Notes under the pieces: model-generated
Told to the model about the DNA's origin: nothing
Seen by the model: only the letters and a program-made list of their open reading frames with translations
The model's database searches: none
In this document: in pieces, positions 24,472-34,989 of the stretch
How positions within the stretch are numbered: the stretch's first letter is position 1
Layout of the letters: each line of letters begins with the position of its first letter
Assembly: GCA_003255025.1 (NCBI GenBank)
Contig: QANY01007889.1
Location: forward strand, 510,203 to 574,202
Reading direction: 5' to 3'
Length of the DNA stretch: 64,000 nucleotides
DNA from: Datisca glomerata
Lineage: Eukaryota; Streptophyta; Magnoliopsida; Cucurbitales; Datiscaceae
Program-made: the position numbers and the translations under genes

Positions 24472-25207
24472 TGTTATGATTAATCACGAGCCCTAGTAAG
24501 GCAACGACACATGTCCCTCTTCCTAAGTAGCAAGACCTTTGAAGGTCTTTCTAGAGGTCTCTCCACTAGTTCGGGTTAGACAGAGCTCTCATACTCCCAT
24601 AGGACAAGACCTGAGGTCAAATCCTCCTGACCAAAGTTGGAGGTCGGTGAAAACAGACTAGGAGTTGCGATGAAGAACAACGCAGCACGAGTTACACGAG
24701 ACCAAGAGCTCAGGAATTGACAGGATGGGATCCTAAAGTCTAGGCAGCTCGAGAGATCGTGCGCCCACGTCACTTTAATCATTACTAACCGAAAATAGAT
24801 TTTCACATGCCCTCGCACAATTGGACCCCCGATCCCCCTGTCTAATCATCGTCCTCCATATCAAAGAGGTCTCCCCCAAATCACCTCAGCCCTCCTTTAC
24901 GTCGGCTAGGGGTACATTAGCATTAAATGTCGTCTCTTTATGTCAGTTCAAGGAACAAGAGCATTAAATGACGCGCTACTTTCCCAAAATGATGATATGA
25001 CACATCACCCACCTTCACCAACAAGCCTCAGGCATAAATACCCTCCCCTCACCAAAGTCAAAGGTAATCTCACTTAAGTATCGAAGGCTTTTAAGCGAGA
25101 CAACCACCTATGAACGTCCTCATTCTTTAGGTTCTTTTATCAGAGATGTGCAGGTTTACAACTCATCATAATAGAATATGTGTACTGTTGAGAGTTCGAC
25201 TTCAATA
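24472..25207 (+). repeat. E3 right LTR
   Basis: It begins TGTTATGATTAATC and ends CGACTTCAATA. Relative to the left LTR it carries a ~40 bp extra segment near 24720-24760. The TATA box is at about 25027 (CATAAATACCC). Confidence 0.7.
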
Positions 25208-25290
25208 GTGGCAGCTCGAACTGAGTTCTTGTTCGACTAATCTCAATGAACTTGAGTGAAATCGGCCATGTAAATCCTCAATACCTAGGG
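25208..25290. repeat. Continuation of the ~130 bp tandem repeat, right of E3
   Basis: CTTGTTCGACTAATCTCAAT followed by GGCCATGTAAA matches the unit at 17950-17995. E3 therefore split this array. Confidence 0.65.
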
Positions 25291-25860
25291 GCATGCAAGA
25301 AAGATTTGTAAGAAACAAACACAAAATCCAACCAGTTGAACCATATCTCATAGCATTTATTTTTGTTGAACACAGTTTTCAAGATAAAAGGCAGCAGGAA
25401 CTAACAGAAATAATGAAGGAAAAAATAAATTTTATTAGGTAGAAAAAGATAATTCTACTGTACAGCTCTTCTACGTACAAGGACTATGCTTTTGATAGAT
25501 TATTTGTACATACGTATCAAATTTAAGTACATATGTATAAAATACAGTCCCTATACGTACAAGGGCTGCACGACTGACTCTCGAAAGAATACAAATTACT
25601 TTTTTTTTAAACTAAATATACAAAATACTAATCGTAGTTGCATGGGAGACAATTGTCCTTGGACGAATATATTCCACCAGGACTATGACAATCATTAGAA
25701 GTAGCAGTTTCCAGGTACTGCATAGGCAGCAGATCTCTCATTTAAGACGGTGATATTTTCGTCATTTCAGCTTCAAGTCCCGAGCCTGATTGGTTGGTGA
25801 GAGAACAAAAGTGTACACCACAGTGACACTGAGTCCGTTCACTCCGACTCTGCTTCCCCT
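25291..25860. other. Upstream region of the thaumatin-like gene with TACGTA palindromes
   Basis: No gene is seen. Imperfect palindromes centred on TACGTA occur at 25464-25485 and 25546-25567, with TACGTA/TACATATGTA motifs between them, possibly a small foldback element. The rest is ordinary AT-rich sequence leading to the promoter. Confidence 0.5.
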
Positions 25861-25892
25861 TCTCTTTTTATCAGCAGCTTATTTGCATTCTT

Positions 25893-25899
25893 TATAAAT
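25893..25899 (+). promoter_or_regulatory. Candidate TATA box of the thaumatin-like gene
   Basis: TATAAAT lies about 315 bp before the start codon. It is followed by a pyrimidine-rich leader containing CTCTCT and GAGAGA runs, a common plant core-promoter layout. No transcript start can be read from sequence alone. Confidence 0.5.
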
Positions 25900-26208
25900 G
25901 GGGATTGCAGAGAGGAAGTTCACAACGCAAAGATTCTCTCGCCACTGACTTACCCACCTTCCCCTCACTCTCTTTTTACTGAAAGAAATAGATTGTTAGA
26001 CAGAGAGAGAGAAGGGAATTGATTTGTAGTTTATAATTTTATGGGTGGCAATCCCCAAATTTCTTTGCATTCAACAGCTTTAACTTTTCAATCCAAGTTC
26101 CAAAACGATCCCGATTTCTCAATTTGCTAGCGGAATTTTTAAACTCCCACATTTCCCAAAAAAAAAAGAAAAAGAAAAAAGCAAGGAGCAGAGCAGAGAG
26201 AATCTTTA

Positions 26209-27544
26209 ATGGGTCTGTCTTTGTTCTTCTACTACCACCGTTGCTCTCTCATGTTATTGAGCTTTTCGGTTCTTCTAATTAGCAAAGGTGAACAAATATT
26301 GCCATTTCCATTGATTCTGACATCTGGGTTTCAACCCTTCAATTAACTAAATTTGATTTTTCATTAATTTGGCTCTGTTTTTACAAAGCAGGAGTTGCAG
26401 GGTCTACATTCACATTCGTAAACAAGTGCGATTACACAGTGTGGCCGGGGATTCTAGCAAGTGCAGGCAGCCCAACACTAGCAACCACCGGCTTCGAGCT
26501 TGTAAAGGGCAGCTCTCGGTCTTTTCTATCCCCAACTGGGTGGTCCGGCAGGTTCTGGGGTCGAACCAACTGCAACTTTGACACCACAGGACGTGGCTCC
26601 TGTACCACCGGAGACTGTGGCTCCGGCGAGGTAGAGTGCAATGGTGCCGGAGCAACTCCGCCTGCTACCTTAGCCGAATTCACTCTGGGTACAGCTTCAC
26701 AGGACTTCTACGATGTGAGCCTAGTAGACGGGTACAACCTTCCAATGATGGTGGAGGGCAGAGGTGGTTTGGGTATCTGTGGGTCTACAGGTTGCGTAAC
26801 TGACTTAAACAGGCAGTGCCCAATGGAGCTGAGGACGGAGGGAGGTGGAGCGTGTAAGAGCGCATGTGAGGCATTTGGGACACCTGAGTATTGTTGTAGT
26901 GGCTCTTATAGTACACCGGACACTTGCAAGCCGTCAATGTATTCGGAGATGTTTAAGTCGGCGTGTCCAAGGTCATATAGCTATGCTTATGATGATGCTA
27001 CCAGTACCTTTACGTGCAGTGGTGCTGATTATACCATCACCTTTTGTCCTTCTTCCCCTAGGTATTCTTTCTTTCGTTTCTCTTCCATTTCATTGTGATT
27101 CTTGCTCATATTTTTAAAGCAAACTTAGTAACATCCTGGTCTTAATGACACAAATATAAACTGAGTTTGTTTTTCTAAATTTTTATTAGCATTTGAATGT
27201 ATTTGAATTTTAAAAAGAAAAACTGTTTGTTTTGTTTTTGTTTTGGATGAATATGCTTGAAATCTGATATTGATTTGGAACATAAACTTGTGTTATGCAG
27301 TCAGAAATCAGCAAGGGATGCGCCGGGAGAGACAACAATGGATGAGCCTCATCCAATGACGACAGGGTCAGGCTCACAATCAGGGGCGGAACCAGAGTCA
27401 ATAGGGCAGGCAACACTGACTAGTTCGTGGCTTGCTAATTTGGCCACAGGGGACTCCCCAAGAACCCAACCCTCTAATTTGCCTTTTCTATCTGTCTTCT
27501 TTATGTCCATCTTTTTCATTCTGTCAGTCTTAGGGTTCTTGTAG
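26209..27544 (+). CDS. Thaumatin-like protein (PR-5 family) with predicted GPI anchor, 3 exons
   Basis: Exons 26209-26287, 26392-27061 and 27301-27544 join in frame to 330 codons, with GT-AG introns of 104 and 239 bp. Residues 1-30 are a signal peptide (hydrophobic LMLLSFSVLLIS) encoded by the short first exon. The mature domain starts STFTFVNKC and carries 16 Cys, the thaumatin signature GRGSCTTGDCGSGEVEC, and the R-E-D-D-D residues that line the acidic cleft. After the last Cys (TFCPSSP) an ~80-residue Ser/Thr/Pro-rich tail ends in a hydrophobic segment, FLSVFFMSIFFILSVLGFL, a likely GPI-attachment signal. Family members are secreted or cell-surface proteins linked to antifungal defence and beta-glucan binding; the role of this one is inferred. 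It looks intact. Confidence 0.93.
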
Positions 27545-28030
27545 TTTCTAAAATAGCATTACTAGTCTAGTTTACCACGTGGGTTTTCATCACTTTTTGG
27601 AGGAAAGTTGAACTCCAGTCCACATTGTAAAAACATCATCAGCCTCCGCTGGCTAGAAATAGAAAAAAGTCTCTCCTTTCATCCGGCATTGTTTGTTTGA
27701 TTTACTTATTTGACTGTGCAATCTATGATGAGTAAGTGATCCGCATATGTTTATATGTTTATGAGTAAGTGATCCTCATATATTTATGAGATTAGCGTAA
27801 AAACATTAAATTTTTATAATTTTGAAATTATTTCCCATTTTTACTAGGGGTTAAATTATTTTTTGTGTCTATTAGTGATTCCAGCTAGATTGGTAAAAGA
27901 AAAATGATAAAAGTTCTGAGTTCCTATTTTAGTTTTTTAGTGAAGAAAACATTCAGTGACAATTGATAATTATAACTGAAGAGAGATTTTCTTTTAAACT
28001 AAAGAGAGATCTATAATGATTGCGGGTGAG
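27545..28030. other. 3-prime flank of the thaumatin-like gene
   Basis: No further gene is seen. A short duplicated phrase, ATGAGTAAGTGATCC, occurs near 27728 and 27760. Confidence 0.5.
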
Positions 28031-28157
<127 letters not shown>

Positions 28158-28284
28158 GGGCAACATTTGATTGATTATGGTGAAAGATAATAATCAAAAG
28201 TGTGAAAAGAAAGCATTGGCACTTGTTTGCGTTTTTGCCAATGAACTTGTACAACATCATTGTGAAAGTAATCTGGACGTTTGT

Positions 28285-28360
28285 CGATAAGATAGATTGA
28301 TGTAATTGGTTAAATTCTCGTACTCATATTTTATAGGTCATAAACTTGAGTCATATCTCT
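28285..28360 (+). mobile_element. Weak tRNA-like (SINE-related) segment
   Basis: TGTAATTGGTTAAATTC resembles a pol III A box, and GGTCATAAACTTGAGTC about 35 bp downstream resembles a decayed B box. No ends are visible. Confidence 0.25.
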
Positions 28361-28572
28361 CAAATTTCTTTAAAAATCTACAAATAAATTTAACAAAACA
28401 AATCGAACGCTTCCAAGTAAAATCAATTGACATAACTACGTTAACATTAGGGTGGGCCGGTGGGACTATAATTTGCCAAGATTTATAGTGAGTTTTTAGA
28501 GTGTTTTATTTATAAATACTTAAACGTCTTCTCAAACACTATCTTGATACTTGAATCACATCTATTGTCTTC

Positions 28573-28812
28573 AAGAGTGAGTTCAGCTGGTTAAGAGGTC
28601 GAATGTCTTGGCAAATGTCCAAGGTTCTACTCTCCCCAATGATTATTGGAGATATGATATTTCTACGTCTCATCACTTATTGTTCGATTATATCAAACTT
28701 CGGCCTCAACATAGGTGCGTGAAGGGCACATCGACGCAATGACGAATGGGTGCAATGTTACTTAACGGATAGTGATGTCAACCCCTCCTCTACCCATTTG
28801 TGTATAAAAAAA
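28573..28812 (+). mobile_element. Candidate tRNA-derived SINE
   Basis: GAGTTCAGCTGGTTAAGAGG is A-box-like, and GGTTCTACTCTCCCC about 35 bp downstream is B-box-like (consensus GGTTCGANTCC). The spacing fits a tRNA head. A tRNA-unrelated body follows, and the segment ends in a short A-rich tail at about 28803-28812. The length of about 240 bp fits plant SINEs. Target-site duplications were not clear. Confidence 0.45.
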
Positions 28813-29185
28813 GTCGCATCTATTTGATCAATATTATTTTTTGACATATATTTTAATATTAGAAACACGTACTAATTCAAGTGTTAAGATAATAGAAATG
28901 TAAAATAGTTTTCAACTAAAATAATATTATTTTAATAAAAAAATGTTTGTAGTAGCAAGCAAACACATCATTGATTTGTAAGGGCAATAATTACTTAGAA
29001 TTGGGGTAGATGTAAAAGTAAAACACTCACTACTGTAAGTTTACAAATGGTTGATAGGACAGCATCACAGCATAAGTAGAATGCTCCAAAAAGTTTTGTA
29101 TCTAATCATAAAATGAAAGTGACTGGCTTATTGCTCTTATGGTAGGGCAGTAGCAAAACCTAGCAATACATTATTTAAAGTAAGG
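28813..29185. other. AT-rich intergenic DNA, nothing recognised
   Basis: No coding or structural signal is seen. Confidence 0.5.
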
Positions 29186-29515
29186 CTTAGATTCAATTTT
29201 CACCCATGAATTTTAAATCACTCGTAATTTACAACTATAATTTTTTAAATGAGCAAAATCATTTCATGAACTTTTAAAATATATAAAAATATAAAAATAA
29301 TCTTTTATGGCGTAGTTAAGTCAATTCGCTACCGCTGGTTAGTCTATCTATCAAGTACGGTTGCCATTATTCCTTGCCTCTTTCACTCTACTTTTTATTA
29401 CAGAATTTTTTTTTACCCAAAGTGAACCCATAAAGGGCTAATTTTTCACATATTGAAAGTTTTACTGTTAGTATAAATTGTCAATAACTAAAAATTTATG
29501 GGTGTAAGTTGTAAA
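29186..29515. mobile_element. Foldback MITE-like repeat
   Basis: The left end, CACCCATGAATTTTAAATCA followed by GTAATTTACA, pairs with the right end, whose reverse complement reads ACACCCATAAATTTTTAGTT then AATTTATA. Imperfect terminal inverted repeats of about 40 bp enclose ~330 bp of non-coding DNA. Confidence 0.5.
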
Positions 29516-30734
29516 ACGACCTGAAAATCACATTTTTCAGAGATGATATGATACACAGTGTTATTGATGAAAACAAATTAAAGCCGCAAGCAATAGCATG
29601 GCTATTGAGGCTGTGTTTATAGACGTAAATCAAGCAAAAGAATGCAAGTTAAATAAGCTTCAATTTGCCGCCCTAAACAGAATAGGGTCTTAGTTAGGGT
29701 GGGAGGAGAGTGTGATTCTTCACCCACTTGTGTGAAAGAAAAACAAAACCCTGTTTTACTTTATTAAAAAAGATAAGAAAGAGGACGACTGCGGTCCATT
29801 TCTCAGTGTCAGTGGTGCTTTGCATATAACTTTCTTTCAACACTGCTTTTATATTTTTCTTAATCAAAAGGCCATGTGAACCACAACTTCACTTTTAATG
29901 AGAGGCAACTAAAGAAGAATCCATCTGCCACAGACAAAAAAAGACAACGATAAAAGAGAATGAATCGGATGAGAGCAGAATATTTCATTTTTCACCCAAA
30001 GAACCTGCAACAACGTCTCATAGAAAAGGTAGAATACACTACCAATATCAGCGCATGCAAGCAAAATTTAACAAATTTTGCATGAACTAATTGACAAGAG
30101 ATTTCTCAGGGAAAATAATCAATTTGTGAGAGCAAGGATTCATTGCTCTTAACACAACTAAAAGCAGAGAACAAATCTCCCACTACATAATTAAATGATA
30201 TAGTTTAATCGAGCATCAAATGGCTTTTGACTATGTTCTACATCATCCTTTAGGTGGAAGGTCTTACTCATGGACGGCAATATCTATAGGCTTTTTATAT
30301 GTTATTTTTGCATAAATGAATGATAAGGAATCTCCTCCTATCAAAAGTTTCATGGCACTAAAGGGAAATGGAAAGATATACTTGAATAATAATAATAATA
30401 ATTATAAGTTTATCTATGCCTCCAAATCTCATTGGCAGAACAATAAATCAGTCGGGACCTATATAGCATTGGTCAGAAAAAATGCAATTTAAGTTAATTA
30501 TGGATTATCTACAGACCAGAAGCAAAAAAAGATAATGTGACCCACAACTTGATTGACAAATGAAAATGCATTTGGCAAGTGCTCCTATGAACGAGGAATA
30601 AGTGAATAACTAGTACATGCCTAAATCAGACTCCATCTGTCAACCCACAAGGAAAAAGAAGCAGAGAGAGAAACACTATCTAAATTTCCTTAATATTGTA
30701 GGGATGATAACGAAATATAATAGGAACCAAGAGT
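29516..30734. other. Intergenic region downstream of the calmodulin methyltransferase gene
   Basis: No ORF with a recognisable domain is seen. The part next to 30735 is presumably the 3-prime UTR of the minus-strand gene. A short AAT/ATA run sits at about 30384-30405. Confidence 0.5.
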
Positions 30735-33700
30735 TCACAAAGTTATTCTGACCAATAGGGGGTAGCAGTGATCCTTTTCATAACCAGGCCAGGAGTTGTC
30801 TTCATTCATGAATTTCTCATGACGTGCCCAAACTTCTGCATCATAGTTTTCTGTCACACTGAAACGCATGCCATTTTCTTTTACTTCATCTAGAAATTTA
30901 CCCAATGAATTACCCCTTTTAGGACTGAAAAATATGGCTTCTGAACTCCCCAAATTTTTCAGCAAGAGTCGGACAGTTCGAGAAAGTCCTCTATGGAATT
31001 CTTTAAAGAAAGTGCTGCGTAAATGACATGTAAAGGGGAATAAAAGGAAGGAAAATATAGCATAAAGTAATGATGCATGCTGAACCACAATTGCATGTAA
31101 ATTTGCATCATCTTACGTACTAAGAACAATTGGCTTTTGCCAACAAATTAAAACAAATGCTGTTGGATAATTAAATTGTCATGTCAAGTGTTTCTTATCC
31201 AATCACATCCGAAGCTCACAATATAGAAAAGCATTTCTCATTTAGATATGGATATGCGAAGAGCCAAGTACGGATATTGGACGTGTCATGAGTCGTGACT
31301 GCTATCTTGAAGCAAGAATAAAGTTCAATATCCTTGTTTTCAAGTGATACCAGAAAATAAGATAACATTAAGAAATGTATAGCAATTCCTTTACTTTTTT
31401 ATGAAAATATTAAGATATAAAAAAAGTTCACTTTAAATTGCTTATTTATTAGTTTCGATTTCTTATATAAGGAAAAATGGTGCGTCTAAACATATTATAT
31501 TGAATTGGCAACTTGAAGTAGAATACAATTATAACTTCAAAGAGAATACACTTACCAGTCACTTGCAACTATGACATCAAAAGTGTCACAGATATTTGAA
31601 ACGTCATCTTGATTCCAATGCAATGTCAAAGACTTCACTCTTGTGCCACCAAATGCTTCAGAGTTGAAATCTATGTTATGCTGAATATCTGGGTGTTAAG
31701 GAAATCTACCAACCTGAATCCAGCTTACTAGTAATGAAAGCAGTGGGCAGGTTTAAATACTACTGCATGTTTAGGGATTATAACATTTAAACCGAATATA
31801 AGATGTTTATCAATGTCAACATTAATGTCAAATTTAATATACACTTTTTTTTCTCAATTGGAAAACCTATCGAATATTATGGACTTTCCAACCATAACAC
31901 TGTCTAAGATGCTGGAAATCAAAAGGATACAATCAACTACTTGAGGATTTCCATCTGAGATGACAACTTCCAATGCTTCAGTACTTGCAGCAATAACTAA
32001 GGCAGCTAAGCCATAACCTGACCCAAGCTCAATAACTCTCTTAGACCTAGAAAATTGGATGTAACAAGAGAAATTATTTCGGCTGAGAACATGAGCACAA
32101 AACTTTGTAATGAATATACTTGGATAGTTTTCTGCTTTAGTAACTTTGCGCAGTCTATCCCAAACCCAGCTTATTTTCAGGGTGCTCTCTACTTTAAGTA
32201 ATTGTAGACAAAGCAGTGCAAAACTAAGTACAAACCTAAACAAGTCTGCATGTGACAAACAAAAGTATGCAAGTACACTTTCTGATGGCCATTGACCTGT
32301 GCAAGGAACAGTTTAATCATAAGTAGAAAGTACGAAGTTAGAAAGATATCTCCTGAGTATCACAATGAAAGCTTTAAAGCCATTATTTCTATTTCTTCTT
32401 TTGAAAGTTAAAGCGTGGAACTTATACCAAGAAATATCAGGTTGACACATATACAAAAAGGAAAAGCCATGCTATAGCATACAGTTTTGACGATAAATGC
32501 AGTCAGTTCAGAATCTCGGAACTGAGGAGATTGGAAAACAATGAAGAGTAAGAAGTGTAGCCTGATATAAAGCCATTATTTCTACACTACCAAAATTTTG
32601 AAGAGTGACATCTTAATTTACATGGCTACTTAGGATTAAAAAGAGTTACATCTCTAGATTCAGTGGTCAACAATATAGCTTCGTACAGTTAGCTTGTGTA
32701 TCAAACAAAATGCATTTCTTTGTTTGCATGGTTAGCTACATTTTCTTTACATTTCTGAATCAGAGCATTTTGCAGGGTCCTGCATGTTGTCCAAACAAAA
32801 TTGCTTCGTTGCAAACCATGTCAAAGCAGCCTTTGGTTTACCTACAGTCTGCATTCTGCAACTATTGAAGAGACCTACTTCGTAAAGTAGTGAGCCTGCT
32901 AAGCATACAATAGGCATCTACGATCTAGTTTTAAGATGAAGAATATAGTACATTATCAAATCGACAATCAGCTTCTTATGATTGCACATACTTGAAGATT
33001 TGTTTGCTTGACCCTTTTGATTGCAAGCACGCATATGATAGACCAAAAAGTGAATGTTAAATCAGTTGAAGAAGCATAGCCAGACTAATTAACCGAAACT
33101 GGTAAACTGTGACTTTATACAGTTCATTTTTAATGGTTAATAAATATGAAACTATCGTCAACTATTAAATTATTACCTTCTTAACAAAAATCGTAAAGGA
33201 TTATAATTTTACTGACCAAAAAACAAAAAATAAAAAGATGAAGAAAGAAGCCATCAATTTAGCATAAAGAGAACTTACAAACAAGCCCAGTGTTGTCAAT
33301 ATCATATCTATTACAAATCTCAAAATCGCTAAGGTCAGCCCCGTTGTCCACCCTTTGCCTGCATGGAAATCCCGGACCAGCAACAGAATCATACTTAAAA
33401 AGCGCTTGAAATAGTTCAATCTAATGATATTAAAAAATAAAAAACGGAGTAAATGTGACTGAATTTTAAAAACTGACCTGAGATAAAGTTTGGGAGCTCC
33501 ATCAGTGGGCAATGTGTAGCAAAATAGAGCATCCCGACTGATTTCGGTGCTCTTTGATCTTAAATACAAATCAGAGCCTTTACTTGTATCATTGTCCACA
33601 ATATCAAAGGGAATTAAATTGAACCCCTGAGTTGTCTTCCTAGAAATGGACCTCTGGGACTGTTCATCTGCGAAGATAAAATCGATTAAATAGAGATCCG

Positions 33701-33884
33701 AATAGGTTTGACAATGAGGGTGCAACTAAATAATCCAAAAAATAAGACTTGAGTACAATTACATAAACAAAGAAGTAAAAAGAAGCTTAAGATTACCAGA
33801 GAGAGAAGAGGGACGACGAAGAAGCGCTCGACGCAGAATGTTCCACCTCAGAGATGAAGCTTTGGTGTTCGCTCTGGCATCCAT
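30735..33884 (-). CDS. CaMKMT: Calmodulin-lysine N-methyltransferase (class I, family 16), 7 exons
   Basis: Exons (minus strand) 33884-33797, 33667-33478, 33358-33279, 32296-32236, 32046-31931, 31688-31556 and 31014-30735 sum to 948 bp with no frame break, giving 315 residues, close to the usual plant length. The N-terminus MDARANTKASSLRWNILRRA matches the basic start common in plant orthologues. Motif I, IELGSGYGLAALV, binds S-adenosylmethionine; SDGNP and the post-I motif DVIVASDC follow. The family trimethylates a conserved lysine of calmodulin. An out-of-frame upstream ATG at 33996 could start a short uORF if transcribed. The gene looks intact. Assignment among family-16 lysine methyltransferases rests on overall pattern, without a database search. 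Confidence 0.85.
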
Positions 33885-34989
33885 CGTTTGGATTGGAAGG
33901 GCGACTCACTGTTGTAGTAAACAGAGGCCCGGTTTCGGCTGCAAGTGACAGAGCTGGCAACGACCTAACGGTTAGCCAAAACGACGACGGCTTCATATGT
34001 TGATATCGTGAGTTTGCAACTGAATGGGCAGTTCAAACGGCAAAAATGGTGACATTTTTTTTTACAAAAAAACAAAAAATAATTGAAGTAAATAATTTAT
34101 TTATGAAAATTATATAGATGTAAAGCATTTATTTACATCATTCAGGTCATTTTTGTAAAATAAATTCTGATCATTTTTGTAAAAAAAATCCGGTTAGTTT
34201 TGCAGATTGAGCTTAAACGTTGGTTATTTTACAGTTCTCCCTCTCAAAAATTCACAAATCCAACATAGGGTGTGTTGGTATTGTTTATTACTGGAAGTAT
34301 TTTAATATATTAAAATAATGATATTTTAATTCAAAATTATGTTATATGTATTTTTTTTAAGAACGTGCACATACATTATAGTATATTCATGTGGATGTGA
34401 GCATTTAAAAAAAATATTAGAGTTTCTTATAAAAGTGTTTTCAAATATTAAATATATGTTTCAAAGAATAACATTTTTCAAATGTTGTTCAAAGTATCAT
34501 TATTCAATTCATTACAGTGATTTTAGACTAAACATTCTCAAATTCATCTTAATTGTACCTTATCATGAGAAGTTTACGTTATCAAACTAATAATGCTACG
34601 AGGAGTTGGCCCATCATAGAATGACTTGTTTATAACCTTTTTCCTTTACGTTCGACATGTTTACAACATTTTTCCTTTACGTTGCCTTCCTTTTTTTTCT
34701 TTCATTTTCACGGTCACTACTAAATTTTCACCTTCCATCATCACGGGAACATATAAGAATATAAATGATAGCATGAGACAGAGAGAGAAGACAATGATTA
34801 TCTCATTCCACTACCTTTCGTCCATGTAAAGGAAAAAAATGTATTACATTCGACGATCATACAACAGAACAAATACATCTATTTACAGACAGACATTACA
34901 ATAAATTATGTAGTGAATGGTGAATGGTTCACAAATTAAACAAATCAATTGTAGAAGGAGAAAACCAAAAAAAAAGACAATTATGCGAT

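Larger units (their letters stand above)
18190..25207 (+). mobile_element. E3: Ty3/Gypsy Tat-like LTR element without visible pol
   Basis: LTRs at 18190-18951 and 24472-25207 (about 760 and 736 bp) align along their length and share TATAAATACCCTCC and AAGCATCAGAGA-type R/U5 motifs. The left LTR is followed by GCGTCGTCTGTGGAA, close to the GGCGCCGTCTGTGGGA primer site typical of plant Tat/Athila elements. The 5.5 kb internal part holds a gag remnant, two tandem repeats and a reverse-strand ORF of the putative gypsy-type transposon family. I saw no protease, reverse transcriptase or integrase motif. It is probably a non-autonomous, now decayed, copy. Confidence 0.75.

Noticed and set aside
26410..26683. 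Minus-strand ORFs inside exon 2 of the thaumatin-like gene
   Set aside because: Shadows of a strongly supported plus-strand exon.
33793..33996. 67-codon ORF overlapping exon 1 of the calmodulin methyltransferase
   Set aside because: It is out of frame with the well-supported seven-exon model; at most it is an upstream ORF.
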